Counted from the stretch's first letter, positions 17,340-28,172 are shown. The stretch: 64,000 nucleotides of DNA from Amycolatopsis deserti (GCF_014653945.1 NZ_BNAU01000007.1:1-64000); one strand, 5' to 3'. Translations and numbers: made by a program. Notes: a model not told the origin generated them from the sequence alone.

Positions 17340-17660
17340 GCCGGGCCCCTCGGATAACGCAGGATCAGCATGCCCGACATCCAACCGCGCGAAGGAAAGT
17401 GCGGGTGGCCCGCCCCCTCGCCGGGCCACCCGCACACGCACGCCGCGGGCGCCGGTCCCCCGGTGCTCGCCGTACCCCCAGTACCAGCGAGTCCCTTCCC
17501 GGACATCCGTGGCGTGATGTCCTAAGACTGCCGGTTCCGCGTGGGCCGGGGCAGCGTGAAGACCCCCAAGTAGACCTAGGTAGATCTACTCAGGAACCGG
17601 TGCGCGCAGGGGTGTGACCCGCCTCGCGCGGGGGCGTGACGCGGATTTCCGAAGATTTTT
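17340..17660. other. Gene-free spacer between ku and the 287-aa gene
   Basis: No gene seen. It holds a terminator-like hairpin (17,399-17,435) and an AT-richer stretch near 17,570-17,592 with overlapping palindromes (CCTAGG and GTAGATCTAC within AGTAGACC...CTACT), which looks like a protein-binding site. Confidence 0.55.
17399..17435 (-). terminator. Terminator-like hairpin downstream of ku
   Basis: Perfect 14-bp inverted repeat, GTGCGGGTGGCCCG at 17,399-17,412 and CGGGCCACCCGCAC at 17,422-17,435, with a 9-nt loop. On the minus strand it is followed by TTTCCTTC, a weak U-rich tail. It could end ku transcripts about 225 nt past the ku stop. Confidence 0.6.
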
Positions 17661-18542
17661 TCAGCGCGCGGACTTGGGCGCGGACTTCGCCTTCGACGTG
17701 GCCTTGCGCGCCCGGCTCTTCGCGTCGGCGGCCTTCTTCGCGGCGGCCTTGGCCTTCGCCACGCCCTGGTCGGCGTCGGTGCGGTCCTGCGCGCTGCTCT
17801 GCAAGGCCCGCAGCAGCTCGGTGACGCCCTCGTCCTGGATCGCGGCCGTCGGGCGGACCACCTCGCGGCCCTCGACCTTCGCGTCGACCAGGTCCCGCAG
17901 CGCGTCCGCGTAGCCGTCGGTGTAGGCGGACGGCTCGAAGTCGCCGGAGAGGTTCTCGATCAGGTTCGCCGCGGCGCGCAGCTCGGACGTGCGCAGGTCG
18001 ATGTCCTCGTGCCGGAAGGGGAAGTCGGGGCGGCGGACCTCGCTGGGCCAGTGCATCGTGTCGAGCACGATCAGCTGGTCGCGCACCCGTAGCGCGCCCA
18101 GGGTCTCCCGCTGCCGGATCGCCACCTTCACCAGCGCGACGCGGCCCGCGGTGAGCAGCGCCTCGGCCAGCAGCACGTACGGCTTCGTGGCCGGAACCTC
18201 GGGCTCCAGGTAGTAGCTCTTCATGAAGTAGACCGGGTCGATCTGCGACGGCGGGACGAACCCGCACACCTGGATCGAGTGAGCGCTTTCCGGCGCGAGC
18301 GAGGCCAGCTCCGCCTCGGACAGGACCACCACGTCCCCACCGGGTAGCGCGTAACCGCGGCCGACCTCCTCCGCCGGGATCTCCGCGCCGTCGACCTCGC
18401 AGACCCGCTTGAACCGCAACCGTCCGCCGTCGGTCAGGTGGAGCTGGTGCAGGCCACTGCCGGGCTCCTCGGTGGCGCTGTACGCCTTCACCGGGATGGC
18501 GAAGCTGCCGACCCCGATCGTGCCCTTCCAGACTGTCCGCAT
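17661..18542 (-). CDS. ku: Ku protein, non-homologous end joining
   Basis: Bacterial Ku forms a ring homodimer on DNA ends and recruits LigD. The 293-aa protein begins MRTVWKGTIGVGSFAIPVKAY and contains the Ku core (about 1-245) with HQLHLTDGGRLRFKRVCEVD, MKSYYLEPE and TLGALRVRDQLIVLDTMHWP. The last about 45 residues are a Lys/Ala-rich tail (KAAAKKAADAKSRARKATSK), as in actinobacterial Ku proteins that bind DNA without threading. No ligD is present in the window. Confidence 0.95.
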   Translation of the reverse strand: MRTVWKGTIGVGSFAIPVKAYSATEEPGSGLHQLHLTDGGRLRFKRVCEVDGAEIPAEEVGRGYALPGGDVVVLSEAELASLAPESAHSIQVCGFVPPSQIDPVYFMKSYYLEPEVPATKPYVLLAEALLTAGRVALVKVAIRQRETLGALRVRDQLIVLDTMHWPSEVRRPDFPFRHEDIDLRTSELRAAANLIENLSGDFEPSAYTDGYADALRDLVDAKVEGREVVRPTAAIQDEGVTELLRALQSSAQDRTDADQGVAKAKAAAKKAADAKSRARKATSKAKSAPKSAR

Positions 18543-18580
18543 CCCACCGACGTTAGCGACGCGCGAACGGCGTTCAACAG

Positions 18581-18940
18581 CTACAAACGGGTGCTCTCAC
18601 CGGCGTTCGCGGCGATGAACGCGGCCAGTGGCTCGCTTTCGCCGAGCGCGTCGGCCGAATAGCCGAACGCGGCGCCCGCCGCCTGGAGGATCTCCACGAG
18701 GGCGGCCATTTCCGCCGACGGCATCGCGGCCAGCGCACCGAACCGCGCTTCGCCGAGCCGTTCGGCGAGCCCGGTGAGCGCGCCGGACAGGTGCCGCTGC
18801 CCGGCGACGAGGTGCTTCAGGACGGCGACGATCTCCCCGAGATCGGTTTCCGGCGCCCGGTCCAGCTCCGCGGCGCACGCCTCCAGGTGCGCGGCGGCGA
18901 CCGTGAGCGGCAGGATCGTCGACTCTGGCACGAGCGACAT
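18581..18940 (-). CDS. Hypothetical helical protein
   Basis: A 119-aa Ala/Leu/Glu-rich protein predicted to be mostly helical (LEACAAELDRAPETDLGEIV, then LSGALTGLAERLGEARFGAL). No signal peptide, membrane helix or known motif is seen. Codon use matches the neighbours, so it is probably real. It lies between glnD and ku; function unknown. Confidence 0.65.
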   Translation of the reverse strand: MSLVPESTILPLTVAAAHLEACAAELDRAPETDLGEIVAVLKHLVAGQRHLSGALTGLAERLGEARFGALAAMPSAEMAALVEILQAAGAAFGYSADALGESEPLAAFIAANAGESTRL

Positions 18941-18986
18941 CCTGCCACCCCCGATCGGGGAAACCGTGGCGACACCCCGCAGGGGA

Positions 18987-21299
18987 TCAGCTCGCCGCGG
19001 CGAGCACCGCCTGCTCGACCCGCTGCCGCCACGCCGGGTCCAGCTTCCCGCCGCGCGGGGAGACGGCGAACGAGTCCACGACCGCGGCGCCGAGCGTGGC
19101 GACCTTGGCCCACTTCACCTCCGCGCCGCACGACCGCAGCGCCCCGGCGACCCGGTACAGCAGGCCGATCCGGTCGGTGGCCCGCAGCTCCAGCACGACC
19201 GTGTTGGGGCCGCTGGTCTCGTCGTCGAACCACAGCACCTTCGGCTTGGCGGCCACCCGGGTCGGCTGGTAGTCCCGTTCCTTCGCCGCGATCTTCGCCT
19301 CCAGCGCGAGCCCGCCGGCGACCGCCCGCGCGAACTGCTCGCGCAGCAGCGACGGATCGGGCAGCGACCCGAACTTGGGGGACGCGGTGAAGATGCCGGC
19401 CCGCCCGCCGTCGTGGCCGCGCAGGTCCGCGGTGTGCACCTCCAGCGAGTGCAGCGCGAGGACCCCGGCCGCCGGGGCCAGCAGGTCCGTGTGCGCGGGC
19501 GCGGCGACCACGACGGTCGCCATCTTGCCGTCGTGCGTGATCAGCACTTCGCTGCGGCCGGCCGCCACCGACGCGGCGACCAGCTCGCGCCGGCGCGCGT
19601 CGAGCGGCTCCGGCGGGCTGAACCCCTTGCCCTGCATGGCCTGCCGGCACCGGTGGACCAGGCTCGCGACCAGGCCGGCCTTCCAGTCGGTCCACATGCC
19701 GGGCCCGGTGGCCAGCGAATCGGCCTGGGTCAGCGCGTGCAGCAGTTCCAGCAGGACCACGTCGTTGTCGACGGTCTTGGCCACGCGCGCGATCGTGGCC
19801 GGTTCCTCGATGTCGCGGCGGGTCGCGGTGTGCGCCAGCAGCAGGTGGTGCCGCACCGCGGCCGAGACGAGCGCGGCGTCGCCGTCGGGCAGCCCGATGC
19901 GGCGGGCGACCTGAAGCGAGATCGCCGCGCCCAGCTCGGAGTGGTCGGCCTCGCGGCCCTTGCCGATGTCGTGCAGCAGCGCGGCCAGCAGCAGCAGGTC
20001 CGGCCGGGACACCGTGGTGGTGAGCTTGGCGGCCTCGACCGCGGTCTGCACGAGGTGCCGGTCGACGGTCCACGAGTGCACCGGCTCGCGCGGCGGCAGG
20101 TCCCGCACCGCGCCCCACTCCGGGAACAGCCGCGCCCACAACCCGGTGCGGTCCAGGGCTTCGACCGCGTCGATCAGGCCCTCGCCCGCGCCGAGGAGTT
20201 CGGTGAGCGAGTCACGCGCGTCGGCGGGCCACGGCGTGCGCAGTTCCGGCGCCGAATCGGCGAGCGTGCGCAACGTGCCGTGCGAGATGGGCGTGCGGGT
20301 GCGGGCGGAGGCGGCCGCGACGCGCAGCAGCAGCGCCGGATCCTTGGCCGGGACGGCGTCGCGGGCGAGCGCGACCTCGTTTCCGTGCAACACCACGCCG
20401 TCGTCCAGCGGGGTCCGGCTGGGCCGCCGCGAAAACCGCCCGCGCGGCACCTCGGCGGTGGCGCGCAAGGCGACGTCGAGCGCGTAGCCGACCGCCCGTC
20501 CTGCGCCGGACAGCTTGCGCGCCAACGTGAACCGGTCGCCGAACCCGAGTTCGGCGGCCACCAGCTCGGCGTCCACACCGGACAACACGTCCCGGTCGCG
20601 GCGCAGTTCGCGGCGCATCTCGGTGCGCACGTCCAGCAGCAGTTCCCGGGCCTGGCGGAGTTCCTCGCCCGGCCGGTCGGTGAGCTGGGCGACGGCGAGC
20701 GTCTGCAGCACCCCGAGGTCACGCAGGCCGCCCCGGCCGTACTTGAGGTCGGGCTCGGCCGCCTGGGCGATCTCCCCGCTGCGCTGCCAGCGCTTGCGGG
20801 TCGACTCCGCCAGTTCCGGCAAGCGCTTGCGCGCGGTGCGGCGCCACTGGTCGCGCGCCGCCGTGGCGAGCCGGCCGGTCAGCTCGGCGTCCCCGGCGAT
20901 GTGCCGGGCGTCGAGCAGTCCCATCGCGGTCCGCAGGTCCTCCGAGGCGACCTGGAGGGCCTCCCCTGGCGTGCGGACCGAGTGGTCGAGGCCGATCCGC
21001 GCGTCCCACAGCGGGTACCACAGCGCGTCGGCGATCTCGGCGATTCCGGGGTGCTGGTTGTGGACCAGGACCAGGTCCAGGTCCGAGAACGGCACGAGCT
21101 CGCGGCGGCCGAGGCCGCCGACGGCGACCAGCGCGACACCGGGTTCGGCGGTGTCCACGCCGGCCGCCGCGGCGGCCTTGCTGAGCCAGAACTCGTACAG
21201 GTCCACCAGCGCGGCGCGCAGTGCGGAAGCACCGAGCCTGCCGTGCCGGCCTTCCAGCAACCGGTTCGCCGCCTTGGCGAGTTCCCCCCCGACGACCAT
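18987..21299 (-). CDS. glnD: PII uridylyl-/adenylyl-transferase GlnD
   Basis: Nitrogen sensor enzyme that modifies the PII protein; in actinomycetes the modification studied is adenylylation. The 770-aa protein has a nucleotidyltransferase domain with VAVGGLGRRELVPFSDLDLV (GG...DxD), a long helical linker, an HD hydrolase domain with LLLAALLHDIGKG (about 430-560), and two C-terminal ACT domains (about 600-670 and 690-765; the last contains ELRATDRIGLLYRVAGALR) that sense glutamine. Third gene of amtB-glnK-glnD, 11 nt after glnK. Confidence 0.95.
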   Translation of the reverse strand: MVVGGELAKAANRLLEGRHGRLGASALRAALVDLYEFWLSKAAAAAGVDTAEPGVALVAVGGLGRRELVPFSDLDLVLVHNQHPGIAEIADALWYPLWDARIGLDHSVRTPGEALQVASEDLRTAMGLLDARHIAGDAELTGRLATAARDQWRRTARKRLPELAESTRKRWQRSGEIAQAAEPDLKYGRGGLRDLGVLQTLAVAQLTDRPGEELRQARELLLDVRTEMRRELRRDRDVLSGVDAELVAAELGFGDRFTLARKLSGAGRAVGYALDVALRATAEVPRGRFSRRPSRTPLDDGVVLHGNEVALARDAVPAKDPALLLRVAAASARTRTPISHGTLRTLADSAPELRTPWPADARDSLTELLGAGEGLIDAVEALDRTGLWARLFPEWGAVRDLPPREPVHSWTVDRHLVQTAVEAAKLTTTVSRPDLLLLAALLHDIGKGREADHSELGAAISLQVARRIGLPDGDAALVSAAVRHHLLLAHTATRRDIEEPATIARVAKTVDNDVVLLELLHALTQADSLATGPGMWTDWKAGLVASLVHRCRQAMQGKGFSPPEPLDARRRELVAASVAAGRSEVLITHDGKMATVVVAAPAHTDLLAPAAGVLALHSLEVHTADLRGHDGGRAGIFTASPKFGSLPDPSLLREQFARAVAGGLALEAKIAAKERDYQPTRVAAKPKVLWFDDETSGPNTVVLELRATDRIGLLYRVAGALRSCGAEVKWAKVATLGAAVVDSFAVSPRGGKLDPAWRQRVEQAVLAAAS

Positions 21300-21310
21300 C
21301 CGGTGCTTCC

Positions 21311-23034
<1,724 letters not shown>

Positions 23035-23136
23035 ATCGTCCTCCCGTACACGAGATATTGACGGGGAGTTTTCGATTCCCGTGTTTCACGACGGCACTTC
23101 GCGCGTTTCCCGCGGGTGAACTGTGGCGCCGCTCTT

Positions 23137-23152
23137 GTTACGAGCACGTTTC
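23137..23152 (-). promoter_or_regulatory. GlnR-like half-box upstream of amtB
   Basis: On the minus strand the site reads GAAAC-GTGCTC-GTAAC, matching the b-site/a-site spacing (GAAAC-N6-GTnAC) of actinomycete GlnR boxes. Only one clear pair is visible, and its neighbours at the expected distance are degenerate. GlnR activation of amtB-glnK-glnD is established in Streptomyces; here it is inferred. Confidence 0.5.
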
Positions 23153-23254
23153 ACACGACCAGGGCGGATATGTCCGGTCACGAAACGTCGGCGTCGAATA
23201 CCGGCCGTCACCAGTGACGGTGGGTGAGCCCCGGTGGTGTGATGAGATGTGGGC

Positions 23255-24100
23255 ATGACCAGGCCCGCCACGCTGCCCGGCGCCGTCGTCGCGGCGTTGC
23301 GGTGCCCGCTGTGCGCGTCCCCGTTCACCCTCGACGGCCGGTCGCTGCGCTGCCCGGCGCGGCACTCCTTCGACCTGGCGAAACAGGGGTACGTGAACCT
23401 CCTGCACGCCGGCATCCCGGCGGGCACGGCGGACACCGCCGAGATGGTCGCGGCGCGGGTGGCGTTCCTCGGGGCCGGTCACTACGGCGGGCTGCGGGAC
23501 CTGGTCGCCGAGGTCGCCGCCGGTGCGGGCGGTTACGGGCTGGTCGTGGACGCCGGAGCGGGGACGGGCTACTACCTCGCCGGGGTGCTCGACCGGCTGC
23601 CGGAGGCGGCGGGGCTCGCGCTGGACGTTTCGGCGGTCGCACTGCGGCGGGCCGCGAAGGCGCACGACCGGCTGGGGGCCGCGGTGTGGAACCTGTGGGA
23701 GCCGTGGCCGGTCGCGGCGGAGGCGGCCGCGGTGGTGCTGAACGTGTTCGCGCCGCGCAACGCCGCGGAGTTCCGGCGGGTGCTGCGTCCGGGTGGCACG
23801 CTGCTCGTCGTGTCGCCCGAACGGGGGCACCTGGGCGAACTGGCGGCGGTGGCGCCGGTCCTGGAGGTCGACGCGCGGAAGGAAGAGCGTCTCGACGCGG
23901 CGTTGTCGGAGCATTTCGAGCTGGTTTCCCGGCGGGCGTTGCGGGATCGGGTGCTGCTGAAGCCGGACGACGTCCGCAACGCTGTGCGGATGGGGCCGAC
24001 CGGGCACCACCCGGACCGGCTGGCCGCACTCGCCGAGGTGACCGAACCGGCCGAGGTGACGCTCGCGTTCTCGGTGTCGGAGTACCGGAGGACCGCATGA
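23255..24100 (+). CDS. RlmA-type 23S rRNA (guanine-N1) methyltransferase
   Basis: SAM-dependent methyltransferase of the RlmA/TlrB family, which methylates G745 or G748 in 23S rRNA helix 35. An N-terminal zinc motif is visible (RCPLCASPF, then RCPARHSFD), then GYVNLLHAG, the SAM loop VVDAGAGTGYYLAG and the LNVFAPRNAAEFRRVLRPGG block. About 281 aa from ATG 23255; a GTG two codons upstream is an alternative. Members of the RlmAII branch can give tylosin or mycinamicin resistance, but no antibiotic cluster is nearby. Its stop overlaps the next start as ATGA. Confidence 0.88.
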   Translation: MTRPATLPGAVVAALRCPLCASPFTLDGRSLRCPARHSFDLAKQGYVNLLHAGIPAGTADTAEMVAARVAFLGAGHYGGLRDLVAEVAAGAGGYGLVVDAGAGTGYYLAGVLDRLPEAAGLALDVSAVALRRAAKAHDRLGAAVWNLWEPWPVAAEAAAVVLNVFAPRNAAEFRRVLRPGGTLLVVSPERGHLGELAAVAPVLEVDARKEERLDAALSEHFELVSRRALRDRVLLKPDDVRNAVRMGPTGHHPDRLAALAEVTEPAEVTLAFSVSEYRRTA

Positions 24101-24732
24101 CGGCCGTGCCCGCGACCGCGATCACCGACCGGGACTGGCTTTCCGCGCAGCTGCGCCTGGCCGCCGGGCTGTACGGCGACGCGGGACCGGTCGTGCTGGG
24201 CACGATCTGGTGGTACTCGGTGTCGGCGGTGCTGGTGACACCGGCGCTGGACCCGCTCGTCGCGACGGGACGCGCGATGGACCCGGCGCTGGAGGCGGTG
24301 ACGCTGGACGTGGTGCCCGACGGCCGGGTGCTGGACGCGCGCTCGTCGCGGCCGCTGGGCTCCGATGTGGACGAGATCGGCAAGGCGCTGGCCGGTTCGC
24401 TGGACGCGGGGATCGCCGCGGTGGCCGAGGTGAGCGGCGCCGGGACCCGCTCGCTGTGCGCGATCGCGACGGACTCGATCGCGAACGTCCTGCTGTGGGC
24501 CGGGAAAGCGGCCGGCGACTCCTCACGCGGGGTGTCGCTGGCCGGTGCGGTGGTCGCCGCGGTGGGCGACCACTTGCCCCGGCCGCGGTTCGTGGAGGTC
24601 GGCGGCACGCCGGTGGTCCGGCGGGCGTCGTGCTGCCTGATCTACCGGACCGGAGGGGCGCCCAAGTGCGTCAGCTGCCCGCGCCAGACGCCGGCCGAGC
24701 GGGCGCAGCGGTTACGGATGACGTTCGGCTGA
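24097..24732 (+). CDS. FhuF-like (2Fe-2S)-binding protein
   Basis: A 211-aa protein whose C-terminus has the FhuF cysteine pattern (ASCCLIYRTGGAPKCVSCPR: C-C-x10-C-x2-C), which binds a [2Fe-2S] cluster in ferric-siderophore reductases. The N-terminal about 180 residues are helical and variable, as usual. The ATG overlaps the rlmA-like stop, so the two are co-translated, an unexpected pairing of an rRNA methylase and an iron protein. The last 21 nt overlap the convergent MFS gene. Confidence 0.82.
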   Translation: MTAVPATAITDRDWLSAQLRLAAGLYGDAGPVVLGTIWWYSVSAVLVTPALDPLVATGRAMDPALEAVTLDVVPDGRVLDARSSRPLGSDVDEIGKALAGSLDAGIAAVAEVSGAGTRSLCAIATDSIANVLLWAGKAAGDSSRGVSLAGAVVAAVGDHLPRPRFVEVGGTPVVRRASCCLIYRTGGAPKCVSCPRQTPAERAQRLRMTFG

Positions 24733-26130
24733 GGCGTCGGCCACCGCACTGGGCTGCCGGGTGCCTGCCGGGAGCAGCAGGCAGACCGGCAGCGCGACGA
24801 GGAACAGGCCGAGCCCGACGAGCAGGCCGGTCTGGGTCGCCGAGGCGAACCCGTGTCCGGGCAGCCGCCCGAAGAACGCTGTGCCGATCGTCGCGGGTCC
24901 CGCCGCGAGCCCCAGCTGGACGGCGGTGTTGACGACGCCGGACGCGGCGCCCGCGTCCGCCTCGCCCGCGCCGGACAGCGTGGCGAGCATGAGCGACGAC
25001 GCGGCGATCCCGAGCCCGGCACCGTAGACGAGCACGGGCAGCGCCAGGTGCCACGGCGTCAGCCCCGGCCCGGCGTGCGCGACCACGACGAGCATCGCCG
25101 CGGTCGCCACCAGGAGTGCGGTGACGCCGGCGAGCGTCAGGCGACGCCCCAGCTTCGGGGCGAGCGGCATGCCGAGCCCGTTGCCGAGGACGATCCCCGC
25201 GGTGGCGGGCAGCATCGTGGCCGCGGTCTTCAGCGGCGAGTACCCGAGCCCGTCCTGCAGGTACAGGGTGAGCACGAAGAACGCGCCCATCCCGCAGTAC
25301 ACGACCAGGATCGCGGCGATGCCGCCGGAGAACGCGCGGTCGCGGAACACCTCGGTGCCGATGAGGGCCGAGCTGCGGCGGCGCTGCTGGAGGGCGAACA
25401 CCCCGAGCAGCGCGATCCCCGCCACCACCAGGCCGACTGTCCACAGTGGCCACCCCAGCTCGCGGCCCTGCACCAGCGGGTAGAGCACGGCGAGCAGAGC
25501 GGCGGCCAGCAGCGCCACGCCCGGGAGGTCGACAGCGGCCCGTGCGTCACGCCGGGGCGCGGGCATGATCCGCGCCGCGGCGAGGGCCACCACCAGGGCG
25601 ATCGGAACGTTGACGAGGAACACCGTCCGCCACCCCCAGCCGAAGAGGTCGGCCTGGGTGAGCAGACCGCCGAGGAGCGGGCCGGCCAGGCCGCCGATCG
25701 GGAACGTCATGCCGTAGAACCCCATCGCCCGGCCCTGCTCGTCCGCGGGGAACTCGACCCGGATGAACGACAGCACCTGCGGCACCATCAGGCCGGCGAA
25801 CACGCCCTGCGCGACGCGTGACCCAAGCAGCACTCCGGTTCCGGGTGCGCACCCGGCGAGCAGCGACGCGACGCCGAACCCGGCGGCGCCGGCGACGAAG
25901 ACCGGCCGGTGCCCGAACCGGTCGCCCAGCCTGCCACCGGTGATCAGGGTGACCGCGAACGCCAGCGTGTAGGCGGTCGCCGTCCACTGCAGCGCCGAGG
26001 GCGGCGCGCCGAGGTCGCGCTGGATGGTCGGCAGCGCGATCACCACGATCTGGTTGTCGACCATGTCCATGAAAACGGCTGCCAGCAGCAGCGCGAGCGC
26101 CGTCCAGCGGCGGCGGTACGGCTCAGTCAT
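24712..26130 (-). CDS. MFS drug:proton antiporter, DHA2 type
   Basis: A 472-aa major facilitator with about 14 membrane helices (EmrB/QacA style). Motif A is GGRLGDRFGHRPVF; the first helix contains MDMVDNQIVVIALPTIQRDL, the D1 motif of DHA2 exporters. ATG at 26130 (MTEPYRRRW); the upstream extension is unlikely. It is divergent from a TetR gene across a short region with a 22-bp palindrome, the classic arrangement of a regulated efflux pump. Substrate unknown. Confidence 0.9.
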   Translation of the reverse strand: MTEPYRRRWTALALLLAAVFMDMVDNQIVVIALPTIQRDLGAPPSALQWTATAYTLAFAVTLITGGRLGDRFGHRPVFVAGAAGFGVASLLAGCAPGTGVLLGSRVAQGVFAGLMVPQVLSFIRVEFPADEQGRAMGFYGMTFPIGGLAGPLLGGLLTQADLFGWGWRTVFLVNVPIALVVALAAARIMPAPRRDARAAVDLPGVALLAAALLAVLYPLVQGRELGWPLWTVGLVVAGIALLGVFALQQRRRSSALIGTEVFRDRAFSGGIAAILVVYCGMGAFFVLTLYLQDGLGYSPLKTAATMLPATAGIVLGNGLGMPLAPKLGRRLTLAGVTALLVATAAMLVVVAHAGPGLTPWHLALPVLVYGAGLGIAASSLMLATLSGAGEADAGAASGVVNTAVQLGLAAGPATIGTAFFGRLPGHGFASATQTGLLVGLGLFLVALPVCLLLPAGTRQPSAVADASAERHP

Positions 26131-26159
26131 GCCCGCGAGTGTCACACAAACGCATGAAC

Positions 26160-26181
26160 TAATCAAACAGACAGATGATTA
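26160..26181. promoter_or_regulatory. TetR-type operator between the MFS and TetR genes
   Basis: Perfect inverted repeat TAATCA-N10-TGATTA (26,160-26,181) in an AT-rich island between divergent genes, 30 nt from the MFS start and 32 nt from the TetR start. Length and position match operators bound by TetR dimers. Confidence 0.75.
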
Positions 26182-26212
26182 AGCTTCCTCGACGGATGGC
26201 AGAATGGGGCGC

Positions 26213-26812
26213 ATGACGGCCCCGAAACGGCGGGCCCCGGCGCCGGGCGAGCGGCAACGGGACGCCGAACGCACGAAGTCCCGCATCCTCGAAGCCGCCG
26301 TCGCCGAGTTCTCCGCCCACGGTTTCGCCGGCGCGCGGGTCTCCGCGATCGCCCGGCGGGCCGGGGTGAACCAGCAGCTCATCGCCTACTACTTCGACGG
26401 CAAGGAGGGGCTGTACCGGGAGATCGGGCGCCGGTGGCGGGCGCACGAGACCGCGCAGTTCCCGCCGGAGGAGGAGTTCGGCGAGCTGATCAAGCGCTAC
26501 GTGCGGGCCAGCCTGGACCCGCGGCTGGGCGGGCGGCTGCTCGCCTGGGAGGGCCTCCAGGACACCGGGGAGGACGACCCGGAGCGCGACGCGCGCCTGC
26601 GCCAGGAGGTGGAGCTGATCCGGCGGCGCCAGGAGGCCGGGGAGCTCGACGACACCGTGGACCCGGCGGCGCTCGTCCTGATCAGCATGAGCGCGGCGAA
26701 CGCGCTGGCGGTGTACCCGCAGCTGGCCCGGGCTCTGTTCGGGCGCGAAGGATCCGCGGTGGCGGAGGACTACGCGGAGCAACTCGCGCGGCTCTTCGGG
26801 AAGCGGGGCTGA
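26213..26812 (+). CDS. TetR family transcriptional regulator
   Basis: A 199-aa repressor. The N-terminal HTH (about residues 20-66) reads SRILEAAVAEFSAHGFAGAR, then VSAIARRAGVNQQLIAYYFD, a typical TetR recognition helix. The C-terminal ligand domain is helical and unassigned. ATG 26213 is preferred over an upstream GGCGCATG frame. It very likely represses the divergent MFS gene, and itself, through the 22-bp palindrome. Confidence 0.9.
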   Translation: MTAPKRRAPAPGERQRDAERTKSRILEAAVAEFSAHGFAGARVSAIARRAGVNQQLIAYYFDGKEGLYREIGRRWRAHETAQFPPEEEFGELIKRYVRASLDPRLGGRLLAWEGLQDTGEDDPERDARLRQEVELIRRRQEAGELDDTVDPAALVLISMSAANALAVYPQLARALFGREGSAVAEDYAEQLARLFGKRG

Positions 26813-26879
26813 GCCGCCGGATCGTCCGCCACGCGGGAGCCCTGGCCCAGTCCGTGGACGGGGAGGTAGCGTCGGCCGG

Positions 26880-28172
26880 GTGAGTGAGCGCAGCTGGGGC
26901 TTCCGCACCCGCGCCCTGCACGCCGGCGGGACTCCCGACCCGGTGACCGGGGCGCGGGCGGTGCCGATCTACCAGACCACGAGTTTCGTGTTCGAGGACG
27001 CGGCCGACGCGGCCAACCTGTTCGCGTTGCAGAAGTACGGCAACATCTACAGCCGGATCGGCAACCCGACCGTGGCCGCGTTCGAGGAGCGCCTCGCGAG
27101 CCTCGAGGGCGGCATCGGCGGCGTCGCGACCAGCAGCGGGCAGGCGGCGGAGTTCCTCACCTTCGCCGCGCTGACCGAGGCGGGCGACCACATCGTGGCG
27201 GCGAGCGGGCTCTACGGCGGCACGGTCACGCAGCTGTCCGGGACGCTGAACCGGTTCGGCGTGGAGACCACCTTCGTGCCCGGGGACGACCTGGACGACT
27301 ACGCGGCCGCGATCACCGACCGCACCCGGCTGATCTTCACCGAGGTCATCGGCAACCCGGGTGGCGGCATCGCGGACCTCGCCGGCCTCGCCGACCTCGC
27401 GCACAGTCACGACATCCCGCTGGTGGTCGACGCGACGCTGGCGACGCCGTACCTGTGCCGCCCGATCGAGCACGGCGCGGACATCGTATTGCACTCGGCG
27501 ACGAAGTTCCTCGGCGGGCACGGCACCACGCTCGGCGGGATCGTCGTCGAATCGGGCAGGTTCGACTGGGGCAACGGCAAGTTCCCGCGGATGACCGAGG
27601 TCGTGCCCAGTTACGGCGGTCTCAAGTACTGGGAGAACTTCGGCGAGTACGCGTTCTGCACGCGGCTGCGCGCCGAGCAGCTGCGCGACATCGGCGCGGT
27701 GTTGTCGCCGCACTCGGCGTTCCTGCTGCTCCAGGGCGTGGAGACGTTGCCGCAGCGGATGGACGCGCACCTGGCGAACGCCCGCGCCGTCGCCGAGTTC
27801 CTGGACGCCGACGACCGGGTGGCGTGGGTCAGCTACGCCGGGCTGCCCGGGCACCGGCACCACGAGCTGGCGAAGAAGTACCTGCCGCTGGGGCCCGGCG
27901 CGGTGTTCTCGTTCGGCGTCAAGGGCGGGCGCGCGGCCGGGGAGAAGTTCGTCGAGTCGGTCGAGCTGCTGTCGCACCTGGCCAACGTCGGCGACGCCCG
28001 AACGCTGGTCATCCACCCCGCGTCCACGACGCACCAGCAGCTCTCCGACGAGCAGCTCGAGGCCGGTGGGGTGGGCCCGGACCTGATCCGGCTGTCGGTC
28101 GGGCTGGAGGACGCCGAGGACATCCTGTGGGACATCGACCAGGCGCTGACCGCGGCGGTGAAGGCCGCATGA
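26880..28172 (+). CDS. O-acetylhomoserine sulfhydrylase (MetY-type PLP enzyme)
   Basis: A 430-aa PLP enzyme of the Cys/Met metabolism family that uses O-acetylhomoserine and sulfide to make homocysteine. N-terminus GFRTRALHAGGTPDPVTGAR; then PIYQTTSFVFED, YSRIGNPTVAAFEERLA and the PLP-Lys segment LHSATKFLGGHGTTLGG. Length and the large insert after the Lys match MetY rather than MetB. GTG start at 26880 with a nearby GGGAGG. It overlaps the following CoA-binding gene by ATGA, an association seen in other actinobacteria. Confidence 0.9.
   Translation: MSERSWGFRTRALHAGGTPDPVTGARAVPIYQTTSFVFEDAADAANLFALQKYGNIYSRIGNPTVAAFEERLASLEGGIGGVATSSGQAAEFLTFAALTEAGDHIVAASGLYGGTVTQLSGTLNRFGVETTFVPGDDLDDYAAAITDRTRLIFTEVIGNPGGGIADLAGLADLAHSHDIPLVVDATLATPYLCRPIEHGADIVLHSATKFLGGHGTTLGGIVVESGRFDWGNGKFPRMTEVVPSYGGLKYWENFGEYAFCTRLRAEQLRDIGAVLSPHSAFLLLQGVETLPQRMDAHLANARAVAEFLDADDRVAWVSYAGLPGHRHHELAKKYLPLGPGAVFSFGVKGGRAAGEKFVESVELLSHLANVGDARTLVIHPASTTHQQLSDEQLEAGGVGPDLIRLSVGLEDAEDILWDIDQALTAAVKAA

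Noticed and set aside
23255..24100. Macrolide self-resistance gene of an antibiotic cluster
   Set aside because: RlmA-type enzymes also occur as housekeeping genes, and no biosynthetic genes are nearby.
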